Source: Bacteroidales bacterium UBA1035
GTDB lineage: Bacteria > Bacteroidota > Bacteroidia > Bacteroidales > Dysgonomonadaceae
Direction: 5' to 3'
DNA length: 24,353 nucleotides
Assembly (NCBI GenBank): GCA_002316835.1
Contig: DCEG01000039.1
Coordinates: 1,391 to 25,743, forward strand
Numbering within the stretch: the first letter of the stretch is position 1; each line of letters opens with the position of its first letter. The notes beneath the pieces were generated by a model. That model was not told the origin of the DNA. It was given only the letters and a program-made list of their open reading frames with translations, and searched no databases. The position numbers and the translations under genes were made by a program. This document shows positions 1-6,255 of this stretch, in pieces.

Positions 1-135
1 TTCGCCGAAATTCAGTTGTTATTTGCTTACTTCGTTCGCGTTATTGGTTGTGACGATGAACTGTTCAACGATACAATGGAATATCTACTGAATTACTACA
101 GAGTTACAATTGAATTACTAAAATTCGCTTTATAA
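1..135 (+). CDS. 3' end of an unidentified gene (partial)
   Basis: Frame 1 is open from the window edge for 44 codons and ends in TAA at 133-135, directly followed by the ATG of rsmI (TAAATG, no gap). The visible C-terminus is rich in Leu, Phe and Tyr and looks like packed amphipathic helix; it ends in KFAL. I do not recognise the family. The zero-base junction suggests co-transcription and translational coupling with rsmI. The open frame and the tight junction are seen directly; that this is a real gene is inferred from them. Confidence 0.6.
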   Translation, partial: FAEIQLLFAYFVRVIGCDDELFNDTMEYLLNYYRVTIELLKFAL

Positions 136-810
136 ATGGGCAAGTTAATAGTGGTGCCGACTCCGATCGGGAATTTGGAAGATATAACGTTAAGAGCGAT
201 TAACGTACTGAAAAATTGCGATTTGATTCTTGCCGAAGATACACGGACAAGTAGTTACTTATTGAAACATTATGCCATTGAAACCCGAATGCAATCGCAC
301 CACAAATTCAATGAACATCAGACGGCAACGCAGCTTGTGGAGAAAATTAAATCTGGTGAAACGATCGCACTTATATCGGATGCCGGAACACCAGGAATTT
401 CCGATCCGGGATTTTTCCTCGTTCGTGCCTGTGTGCAGGCAGATGTTGAGGTAGAATGTTTACCGGGAGCAACAGCATTTATTCCTGCATTGGTAATGTC
501 GGGGCTGCCCAATGATCGATTCTGCTTCGAAGGATTTTTGCCACAGAAGAAAGGAAGACAAACCCGATTGAAAGAGCTGGCGGAGGAATCTCGAACCATG
601 GTTTTCTACGAATCGCCTTATCGCGTAGTGAAAACGATCACTCAATTCGCAGAATTCTTTGGAGAGGATAGAAGTGCTTCTGTTTCACGCGAAATATCTA
701 AAATGTTCGAAGAAACCATTCGTGGAACTTTATCAGAACTTATTACACATTTTACGGCTAATGAAACAAGGGGAGAATTTGTTATAATTGTAGAAGGAAA
801 ATCGAGATAA
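136..810 (+). CDS. rsmI: 16S rRNA (cytidine1402-2'-O)-methyltransferase RsmI
   Basis: SAM-dependent enzyme that 2'-O-methylates C1402 of 16S rRNA in the decoding centre; cytoplasmic, of the tetrapyrrole-methylase fold. Motifs seen: VPTPIGNLEDIT at residues 7-18, AEDTR at 33-37, SDAGTPGISDPG at 81-92 and LPGATAFIPAL just after residue 107. At 224 aa it is shorter than the roughly 285-aa E. coli protein because the C-terminal helical extension is absent, which I recall as usual in Bacteroidota. The ATG immediately follows the stop of the upstream partial gene, so the start is constrained. A 7-nt-periodic A-rich tract begins at its stop codon. Identity is very secure. Confidence 0.96.
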   Translation: MGKLIVVPTPIGNLEDITLRAINVLKNCDLILAEDTRTSSYLLKHYAIETRMQSHHKFNEHQTATQLVEKIKSGETIALISDAGTPGISDPGFFLVRACVQADVEVECLPGATAFIPALVMSGLPNDRFCFEGFLPQKKGRQTRLKELAEESRTMVFYESPYRVVKTITQFAEFFGEDRSASVSREISKMFEETIRGTLSELITHFTANETRGEFVIIVEGKSR

Positions 811-884
811 ACAGTTAAAAGTTCAACTGTCAACAATTCACTATAAACTTTAAAATTGAAACTCTAAACATCAAACATCAAATG
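809..884. repeat. Degenerate heptanucleotide-periodic tract after rsmI
   Basis: Starting inside the rsmI stop codon, the sequence can be cut into 11 consecutive 7-mers with the same layout: A at position 3 in 10 of 11, A at position 4 in 10 of 11, and usually T at position 1 and C at position 5 (consensus about TAAACTT). Units include TAAAAGT, TCAACTG, TAAACTT, GAAACTC and TAAACAT. The same NNAANNN rhythm recurs at 19202-19242 and 24287-24353. The rest of the gap to the next gene (885-1002) shows only a weak 5-bp hairpin (933-937/946-950) and no clear promoter. Confidence 0.6.
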
Positions 885-1002
885 TTGACGACTTTGTGGT
901 GTCACCGAGGCAAAGTAAATTCTCTTGTCGCGACGTCAGACCTTAGACGTTTAAACATTTTTGGACTAAAATCGTTTAATAACAATAAAAGAATTGGAAT
1001 TT

Positions 1003-1869
1003 ATGAAAAAAGTATTCATTCTATTACTCGGCGCGGGAGTTTTATTTTCTTGCACCAACTTTGGGAAGAAAGTAACTGAAACCGATGAATATCTAAAGCT
1101 CCAGGCAGAAAAGGATTCTTTAGAAGCTGTCTTAAAAACATCGGATGCCGAAACGCAGGAAATGATGGCTGTAATCAGTGAAGTTGAAGCGAATTTTGAT
1201 AAAATTCGTGAAGCAGAGAAGTATATTTCTACACAATCTGCACAAAGCGGGGAAATGAGTCAGGATACCAAAAAAAGGGTAAGCGACAATTTTCAGATGA
1301 TTCAGGAAATCTTAAAACGAAACAAAGCTCAATTGGCCGATCTGAACAAAAAGTACTCTGCCAGCAACAAGCAAGTAGCGTCGCTGCAGACTACTATCGA
1401 CCGGTTGAACAAGGAAATGCAGGAAAGTTCTGTCAGATTAGTTGAGTTGCAAGGCGAATTGGCCAAGCGTGATGAAACCATCGCTCAATTATCGACAGAC
1501 ATCAGTGAGATTGCGCAACACGCTGAAGAACAGTCTGTAACTATTAAAGAGCAGGATAAAACGTTGCACACGGCCTACTACGTATTTGGTACAACCAATG
1601 AATTGAAAGAACAAAAAATTCTTTCGGGTGGGTTCTTGAAATCAACCAAAGTAATGCAAGATACGTTTAATAAAGACTATTTCTTACAGATTGATATTCG
1701 TGAAGTAACTCAAATTCCTTTGTATACTTCTAAAGCTAAGCTTTGGTCGACACATCCTGAAGGGACTTATGAATTTGTAAAGGGTGCCAACGACAATCTT
1801 ACATTCCATATCACAGACACTCAGCGATTTTGGAGCTTAACGAAGTATTTGATTATCGAGGTGAGTTAA
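1003..1869 (+). CDS. Cbp1-family coiled-coil lipoprotein
   Basis: A 288-aa lipoprotein. A signal peptide runs from residue 1 to a lipobox LFSC with the acylated Cys at 17. I chose the ATG at 1003 because a TTG nine bases upstream would only extend the signal peptide. Residues about 30-195 are a long Gln/Glu/Lys-rich coiled coil. The C-terminal part is a compact domain with YYVFGTTNELKEQ, an FNKDYF element and a RFWSLTKYLII end. This layout matches, from memory, the conserved Bacteroidales family named after the B. fragilis collagen-binding protein Cbp1. An adhesin role is not shown here; an envelope role for a conserved coiled-coil lipoprotein is equally possible. It stands alone on the plus strand and is followed by a 28-bp palindrome. 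Confidence 0.75.
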   Translation: MKKVFILLLGAGVLFSCTNFGKKVTETDEYLKLQAEKDSLEAVLKTSDAETQEMMAVISEVEANFDKIREAEKYISTQSAQSGEMSQDTKKRVSDNFQMIQEILKRNKAQLADLNKKYSASNKQVASLQTTIDRLNKEMQESSVRLVELQGELAKRDETIAQLSTDISEIAQHAEEQSVTIKEQDKTLHTAYYVFGTTNELKEQKILSGGFLKSTKVMQDTFNKDYFLQIDIREVTQIPLYTSKAKLWSTHPEGTYEFVKGANDNLTFHITDTQRFWSLTKYLIIEVS

Positions 1870-1900
1870 GCTACTACGGTTTAAGAAATAAAAATTAAAT

Positions 1901-1928
1901 GTAGAGACGCGGCGTACCACGTCTCTAC
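1901..1928. repeat. 28-bp palindromic repeat (GTAGAGACG / CGTCTCTAC arms)
   Basis: Inverted repeat with 9-bp perfect arms GTAGAGACG (1901-1909) and CGTCTCTAC (1920-1928) around a 10-nt centre. It sits 31 bp after the stop of the lipoprotein gene. It has the same length and outer sequence as the palindrome at 2662-2689 and resembles the one at 20142-20168. It is followed by a few T residues (TTATTTT), so it may also act as a terminator, but the family resemblance points to a dispersed palindromic repeat. Confidence 0.75.
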
Positions 1929-1958
1929 TTATTTTAAAAAGCAACTTCTGACAATCTG

Positions 1959-2657
1959 ATGTCTATTAAATATAAAAATCTTTTTATCGATCTGGATGAT
2001 ACGCTTTGGGATATTCACCGGAATGGTAAGGAATGTCTCGAGGAGATTTATTTGGATTACGGTTACGACAAATTTTACCCCACTTTCGATGATTATTACA
2101 ACGTGTATATGCCCAGTAATCATCATTTGTGGAACTTATACCGTCAGGGCGAAATAAAGAAGGATGAACTGATAGTTGAGCGCTTTTTGGTGCCGGTCAG
2201 GAAGTTTGGAATCGATAGTCCTGTTTATGCTAAGAATTTAAGTGACGATTTCCTGGAACGCACTACAAAAAAAACAAGACTGATCGAAGGTACAATCGAT
2301 TTGTTGGATTATTTACAACCAAAATACCGGATGCACATCCTCAGCAATGGTTTTCGTGAAGTTCAGTTCAAGAAAATAGAAAACTCCGGCCTGCGACCCT
2401 ATTTTGATAAAATCATTCTCTCAGAAGATGCTGGAGCTAATAAACCGCATCCGGATATTTTTACATACGCGCTTAAGAACACCAATTCGCGACGGGTTGA
2501 AACCGTGATGATCGGAGACAGCTGGGATGCTGATATTGTTGGGGCGCAAAAGAGCCGTATCGCACAAATATGGTTTAATCCTACCGATGTTCCATCCGAC
2601 GGATTTGCACCCACATATACGGTTAAAACCTTACAGGAAATTAAAGAAATTTTGTGA
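1959..2657 (+). CDS. yjjG: YjjG-family HAD hydrolase (noncanonical pyrimidine nucleotidase)
   Basis: A 232-aa cytosolic phosphatase of the haloacid dehalogenase superfamily. All four motifs are visible: DLDDTLWD with nucleophile D11 and acid D13, LSNG with S129, GANKPHPDIF with K162, and IGDSWDADI with D187/D191. A helical cap domain lies between motifs I and II (about 18-105). The strong motif I and the ILSNGFREVQ segment fit the YjjG/YfnB group, which dephosphorylates nucleoside monophosphates and helps discard noncanonical pyrimidine nucleotides. The exact substrate cannot be read from sequence. It is convergent with the arginine deiminase gene, 39 bp between stops, with a perfect palindrome in the gap. 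Confidence 0.85.
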   Translation: MSIKYKNLFIDLDDTLWDIHRNGKECLEEIYLDYGYDKFYPTFDDYYNVYMPSNHHLWNLYRQGEIKKDELIVERFLVPVRKFGIDSPVYAKNLSDDFLERTTKKTRLIEGTIDLLDYLQPKYRMHILSNGFREVQFKKIENSGLRPYFDKIILSEDAGANKPHPDIFTYALKNTNSRRVETVMIGDSWDADIVGAQKSRIAQIWFNPTDVPSDGFAPTYTVKTLQEIKEIL

Positions 2658-2661
2658 TGTT

Positions 2662-2689
2662 GTAAAGACACACGGCCGTGTGTCTTTAC
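2662..2689. repeat. Perfect 28-bp palindrome between convergent genes
   Basis: A completely self-complementary 28-mer with arms GTAAAGACACACGG and CCGTGTGTCTTTAC, starting 4 bp after the yjjG stop and ending 7 bp before the end of the arginine deiminase gene on the other strand. There is no long T-run on either side, so it is not a textbook intrinsic terminator, although a 14-bp stem could still stop transcription from both directions. It belongs to the same family as 1901-1928 and 20142-20168 (shared outer GTARAGAC / GTCTYTAC). Confidence 0.85.
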
Positions 2690-2696
2690 GCGGATA

Positions 2697-3953
2697 CTAT
2701 TCCCGTCTTAACGGCATAGTCATACATCTCGGGCCACCACCACCGCGTGCAAGTTCAGATCCATCGAGTGTAATGACACATTTTTTATAAGTATCTATAT
2801 CGATTTTTCCGTTAATTACATTGTTGGCACGCAAAATTTCATAGCCGTTTTTGTTTAATTCTTCCAGGGTATTGATGTTCCGGGCATAAGAGAGCACTTT
2901 GCCCGGTGCTATTGCCAGAAAGTTCGCGCCACTGTGCCATTGTTCTCTTTCCTGATCCCAATCGTCTGCCTTTCCACCGCAGATAATTGGTTCAATTTCC
3001 ATTCCCAGTTTTTTTAATGCTGACGGAATATTGTTCAATTGCGAAATTTTAGTCACTTTTCCGTTTTCAATCTGAATATGTACGGTTTTGTACGGATTGT
3101 TGTTCAATATCAGTGGTTTGTAAACCATGGCGGTATTTGTGTCTAAAAAGGTGAATACCATATCCAAATGGATAAACGATTCGGGCGCTTCGGGTAATTG
3201 TTGTACAATTATGTGCTTTTTACTTGGTTTCTCTTTGCACAATTCTTGAATAAGCAAATCTATCGCCTGAGGACTGGTACGAGCCCCACTTCCTATCAGT
3301 AAAATATCTTCGCGGGCAACCAACACGTCTCCACCTTCAATTTTCACTAACGGATTGTTCAGTGAGGCGTCATACATATTCGAGATGTTTGTAGCGAAAA
3401 ATTGCTTATTGTTCAGAATCGCTTCCATAATAAACGACTCTCTCATACGCACCGCACTTGCCATTTTACAAATCACCGATGTTTTGCCGATAGTTACAGA
3501 TGTGTCGCGGGTGAAATAAAAATTATACAAGGGCTGCAAAGCATAATATTCTTCTTTTAAGAAATCTGTCAGCGTTTTTACTTGCATCGGGAGCCCTTCT
3601 ATCAATACTTTTGACAATTTGGTTGAAGGAAGTTCCAAAAGATAATCGAAATAATCTTCAACTTGTTCCGTAACACAGATTTTTTGAAGCAACGAGAATC
3701 GTTGATCGGGGATTTCGAGTACCTTTTCAAGCATCTCCGATACCTCATATACTTGGGATGTTTTTTTCAATACACCTTGTAACTGAGTATACTCTTTTTG
3801 TGCGATGGAAAGATTTAGAATATCGCTGTATAGCGCCCGTTGAGCATTTTTAGGTGTCATATTTTCCACTTCAGGACCCGGATAATGCAACATTACTGCC
3901 TCCAGTTTTCCAATTTCCGATTGGACGTTTAAGGTGAGCTTTTTATCTGTCAT
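2697..3953 (-). CDS. arcA: Arginine deiminase
   Basis: Hydrolyses L-arginine to citrulline and ammonia (EC 3.5.3.6), the first step of the arginine deiminase energy and acid-tolerance pathway. The 418-aa length is typical. Guanidine-group-modifying catalytic features are present: FTRD at 147-150, EGGD at 206-209, HLD with H262 and D264, and the C-terminal GGGGPRCMTMPLRR with nucleophile C410. No ornithine carbamoyltransferase or carbamate kinase lies beside it, so the rest of the pathway must be elsewhere or citrulline has another fate. A -7-like TATTTTTG at 3979-3986 (minus) would give a leader of about 20 nt. It is divergent from the cyclic-2,3-diphosphoglycerate synthetase homologue, 205 bp apart. 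Confidence 0.95.
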   Translation of the reverse strand: MTDKKLTLNVQSEIGKLEAVMLHYPGPEVENMTPKNAQRALYSDILNLSIAQKEYTQLQGVLKKTSQVYEVSEMLEKVLEIPDQRFSLLQKICVTEQVEDYFDYLLELPSTKLSKVLIEGLPMQVKTLTDFLKEEYYALQPLYNFYFTRDTSVTIGKTSVICKMASAVRMRESFIMEAILNNKQFFATNISNMYDASLNNPLVKIEGGDVLVAREDILLIGSGARTSPQAIDLLIQELCKEKPSKKHIIVQQLPEAPESFIHLDMVFTFLDTNTAMVYKPLILNNNPYKTVHIQIENGKVTKISQLNNIPSALKKLGMEIEPIICGGKADDWDQEREQWHSGANFLAIAPGKVLSYARNINTLEELNKNGYEILRANNVINGKIDIDTYKKCVITLDGSELARGGGGPRCMTMPLRRE

Positions 3954-3978
3954 AATACGTATGATTTGCTTTAAAGCA

Positions 3979-3986
3979 CAAAAATA
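3979..3986 (-). promoter_or_regulatory. Putative -7 promoter element for arginine deiminase
   Basis: On the minus strand this reads TATTTTTG, matching the Bacteroidota sigma-ABfr -7 consensus TAnnTTTG, about 26 bp upstream of the arcA start. I could not find a convincing -33 TTG at the usual 19-21 nt spacing, so confidence is moderate. Confidence 0.45.
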
Positions 3987-4116
3987 CTAAATTTTAAGTA
4001 ATCTATCTTTCTCATTATATATGTATTTTTACAAGCTGTAGCTTTCGATATGTCAGCTTTAATTATTTTCCATTAAAAAAATATACTTTTTGATTATCGT
4101 TTTGATAAAAATATTA

Positions 4117-4124
4117 TACCTTTG
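4117..4124 (+). promoter_or_regulatory. Putative -7 promoter element for the cDPG synthetase homologue
   Basis: TACCTTTG matches TAnnTTTG and lies 34 bp upstream of the ATG at 4159. TTTTG runs exist upstream (4100-4104 and 4088-4092) but at 12 and 24 nt, not the usual 19-21, so only the -7 element is supported. Confidence 0.45.
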
Positions 4125-4158
4125 CTTATGAAAACTAACTAATCTAATCTCAATTGTT

Positions 4159-5499
4159 ATGAAAAGAAATACCATTATTATTGGGGCCGCAGGAAGGGAC
4201 TTCCATAATTTCAACACGTTTTTCAGGGGAAACAAAGATTACAATGTGGTTGCTTTTACGGCTGCACAAATTCCGTATATCGACGGAAGAGCATATCCTG
4301 CTATTTTAGCGGGTAAGGAACTTTACCCCGATGGCATTCCCATCGTTCTGGAATCTGAACTTCCTAAACTTATCAAAGAAAAAAACGTACACGATTGTGT
4401 TTTTTCCTACAGCGATGTGCCTTATCCGCAATTAATGCGTTTGAGTTCCGTTGTGAACGCAGCGGGAGCAAATTTTATTTTGTTGGGACCGAACGAAACC
4501 ATGGTAAAGAGCACTAAACCGGTAATTGCCGTAGTTGCTACTCGTACAGGATGCGGTAAATCACAAACATCTAGAGCTGTTGTTGAGGATCTTATGAAGC
4601 GTGGATTAAAGGTGATCGCCATACGCCATCCGATGCCCTATGGAGATTTGGCTGCACAAGCCGTCCAACGCTACGCAAAAGTGGAAGATTTGGAAAAACA
4701 CAAATGCACTATTGAAGAAATGGAAGAATACGAGCCGCACGTGGTAAGAGGTAATGTTATTTATGCCGGTGTGGATTACGAAAAGATTTTGCGTCAGGCC
4801 GAAGAAGATCCTGATGGATGCGACGTAATTTTATGGGACGGAGGAAACAACGACTTCTCATTTTACAAACCTGATCTTACCATCACAGTCGCCGACCCGC
4901 ATCGTGCTGGAGCAGAAGTGAATTATTATCCCGGGGAAGTTAATTTACGGCTTGCCGATGTGGTAGTTATCAATAAAATGGATACAGCTTCGCCTGAAGG
5001 TATTCGTACCGTTCGTGAAAACATAGCAAAGGCGAATCCAAAAGCAGTGGTTGTTGACGCAGCCAGTCCGGTTAAGGTGGATAATCCTGAATTAATACGT
5101 GGAAAACGTTGTTTAATTGTTGAAGACGGACCAACGTTAACACACGGCGAGATGAAAATTGGTGCGGGAAGCGTTGCAGCCCAAAAATACGGATGTGCTG
5201 AGGAAATTGATCCGCGTCCTTACATTGTTGGTGAATTAACCGAAACATTTAAAACGTATCCGAATATCGGAACCATACTTCCAGCCATGGGGTATAGTGC
5301 TCAGCAATTGAAGGATTTAGAAACCACCATTAATAACACCGATTGCGATACAGTAATCATCGGTACTCCCATCGATTTAAACAGGCTTATCAAAATCAAT
5401 AAACCAACGGTGCGTGTTCATTATGATTTACAGGAAATAGGAACTCCTACATTACACGATGTGCTAAATGACTTTGTGAAAAAATACAATTTAGGATAA
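4159..5499 (+). CDS. Cyclic 2,3-diphosphoglycerate synthetase homologue (P-loop NTPase)
   Basis: A 446-aa cytosolic protein resembling the archaeal CpgS family, which closes 2,3-diphosphoglycerate into the cyclic form using ATP. An N-terminal Rossmann-like part opens with IIIGAAGRDFHNFNTFF (residues 6-22). A P-loop follows, ATRTGCGKS at 127-135, then a WDGGNND segment at 226-232, ADPHRAG at 245-251, and NKMD at 272-275, which resembles the G4 motif of P-loop GTPases. Cyclic 2,3-DPG is known from methanogens; its presence in Bacteroidota is not established, so the family name should not be read as proven chemistry. It is divergent from arginine deiminase and ends in a good terminator. Family call good, function open. 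Confidence 0.8.
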   Translation: MKRNTIIIGAAGRDFHNFNTFFRGNKDYNVVAFTAAQIPYIDGRAYPAILAGKELYPDGIPIVLESELPKLIKEKNVHDCVFSYSDVPYPQLMRLSSVVNAAGANFILLGPNETMVKSTKPVIAVVATRTGCGKSQTSRAVVEDLMKRGLKVIAIRHPMPYGDLAAQAVQRYAKVEDLEKHKCTIEEMEEYEPHVVRGNVIYAGVDYEKILRQAEEDPDGCDVILWDGGNNDFSFYKPDLTITVADPHRAGAEVNYYPGEVNLRLADVVVINKMDTASPEGIRTVRENIAKANPKAVVVDAASPVKVDNPELIRGKRCLIVEDGPTLTHGEMKIGAGSVAAQKYGCAEEIDPRPYIVGELTETFKTYPNIGTILPAMGYSAQQLKDLETTINNTDCDTVIIGTPIDLNRLIKINKPTVRVHYDLQEIGTPTLHDVLNDFVKKYNLG

Positions 5500-5518
5500 A
5501 CTTTTCCTATTATAACGC

Positions 5519-5554
5519 AAAATGAGTTCGGTATTAATATATCGAACTCATTTT
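5519..5554. terminator. Bidirectional intrinsic terminator between convergent genes
   Basis: A perfect 12-bp stem AAAATGAGTTCG / CGAACTCATTTT with a 12-nt AT-rich loop, 19 bp after the stop of the cDPG synthetase homologue and 47 bp past the end of the minus-strand flavodoxin gene. The stem ends in T4 on the plus strand and T4 on the minus strand, so it can serve both genes. Confidence 0.8.
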
Positions 5555-5601
5555 ATTTATGTGTGAACGCAACTGATATAAGTCGTTTTGTGTCGAATTA
5601 A

Positions 5602-6108
5602 TTAATCAAGATGTGGTTTTAGTGATTCTACCCATTTTTCAATACGTTCATCGGTGAGGTCTGCATCATTATCATCATCCAGTGGTAATCCTACAAAAAC
5701 ACCGTTAACCAGTGCCCGAGAATAATCGAAATGATAGCCTTCCGGTGAAACTTGTCCAATAATCGTACACCCTTTTTCGACCAAGGTTTCGTAAACAATT
5801 CCTATTGCATCGACAAAAGAGTCGGGATAAATAAATGAGTCTCCAAGCCCGAATAATGCAACCGTCTTCCCTCCTAAATCTAATTTTTCGAATCTATGGT
5901 AAAAATCTGACCAATCGTCCTGTAAATCTTTTACCCCCCATGTAGATGCGCCAAGAATGAGTACATCGTGAGCGAGAAAAGGTTCTTCTTCGCCATCGTA
6001 AATATCAACCAGCGTGGGTGAATAGTCGGAAAGATGTTCAGCGATTTTTTCAGCGGCATTTTTCGTGTTTTCAGTACTGGAGCCGTATATTATTGCTATT
6101 GACTTCAT
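5602..6108 (-). CDS. fldA: Flavodoxin, long-chain type
   Basis: A 168-aa FMN-binding electron carrier of the cytosol, used in place of ferredoxin. The phosphate-binding loop GSSTENT is at residues 9-15, the STWG flavin-contact loop at 55-58, and ALFGLGDSFIYPDSF at 84-98 is the second flavin loop with the insertion typical of long-chain flavodoxins. The C-terminus contains an acidic LDDDNDADLTDERIEKW segment common in FldA. It is a single-gene unit with its own consensus promoter (6136-6166) and a shared terminator downstream. Partners are not evident from the neighbours. Identity is secure. Confidence 0.95.
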   Translation of the reverse strand: MKSIAIIYGSSTENTKNAAEKIAEHLSDYSPTLVDIYDGEEEPFLAHDVLILGASTWGVKDLQDDWSDFYHRFEKLDLGGKTVALFGLGDSFIYPDSFVDAIGIVYETLVEKGCTIIGQVSPEGYHFDYSRALVNGVFVGLPLDDDNDADLTDERIEKWVESLKPHLD

Positions 6109-6135
6109 AAGTGTAATTTTTAAAAATTGATTTTA

Positions 6136-6166
6136 CAAAGTTAATATTTAGTTTTATAATCGCAAA
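6136..6166 (-). promoter_or_regulatory. Bacteroidota-type promoter of the flavodoxin gene
   Basis: Reading the minus strand, a -33 TTTG (6163-6166) is followed after 19 nt by TAACTTTG (6136-6143), which fits the TTTG-N19-21-TAnnTTTG consensus recognised by the Bacteroidota primary sigma factor. The predicted start at about 6129 gives a leader of roughly 20 nt. This is the cleanest promoter in the window. Confidence 0.75.
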
Positions 6167-6190
6167 TAAGATAAAGTTACTGATGTGAAC

Positions 6191-6232
6191 AAAAAAAAGC
6201 GGATTGCGGTTTTTGATCCGCAATCCGCTTTT
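6191..6232 (-). terminator. Intrinsic terminator of the starch locus
   Basis: A 15-bp perfect stem (6195-6209 with 6218-6232; core AGCGGATTGCGG) and 8-nt loop, 23 bp beyond the stop of the SusG-like gene. On the minus strand the stem runs into eight T residues (complement of 6191-6198). A textbook terminator that closes the sus transcript before the flavodoxin promoter. Confidence 0.9.
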
Positions 6233-6255
6233 AGTGTAGTTCTTTAATAATTACG

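Noticed and set aside
994..1002. Upstream TTG start for the Cbp1-like lipoprotein
   Set aside because: The ATG at 1003 gives a standard MKK signal peptide; the extra three residues add nothing.
882..1079. 65-codon plus-strand frame overlapping the start of the Cbp1-like gene
   Set aside because: It overlaps the signal-peptide region of a well-supported lipoprotein in another frame and shows no protein-like features.
4087..4124. Full -33/-7 promoter for the cDPG synthetase homologue
   Set aside because: Candidate TTTTG boxes are 12 or 24 nt from the -7 element instead of 19-21, so only the -7 element was kept.
4128..4142. Five-codon upstream ORF (MKTN-stop) before the cDPG synthetase homologue as a leader peptide
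   Set aside because: Its ATG would lie at or before the predicted transcription start, and no attenuator hairpin follows.
4159..5499. Recent transfer of the cDPG synthetase gene from methanogens
   Set aside because: Its codon use and base composition look like those of its neighbours, and no mobile-element traces flank it; it is better seen as a resident family member.
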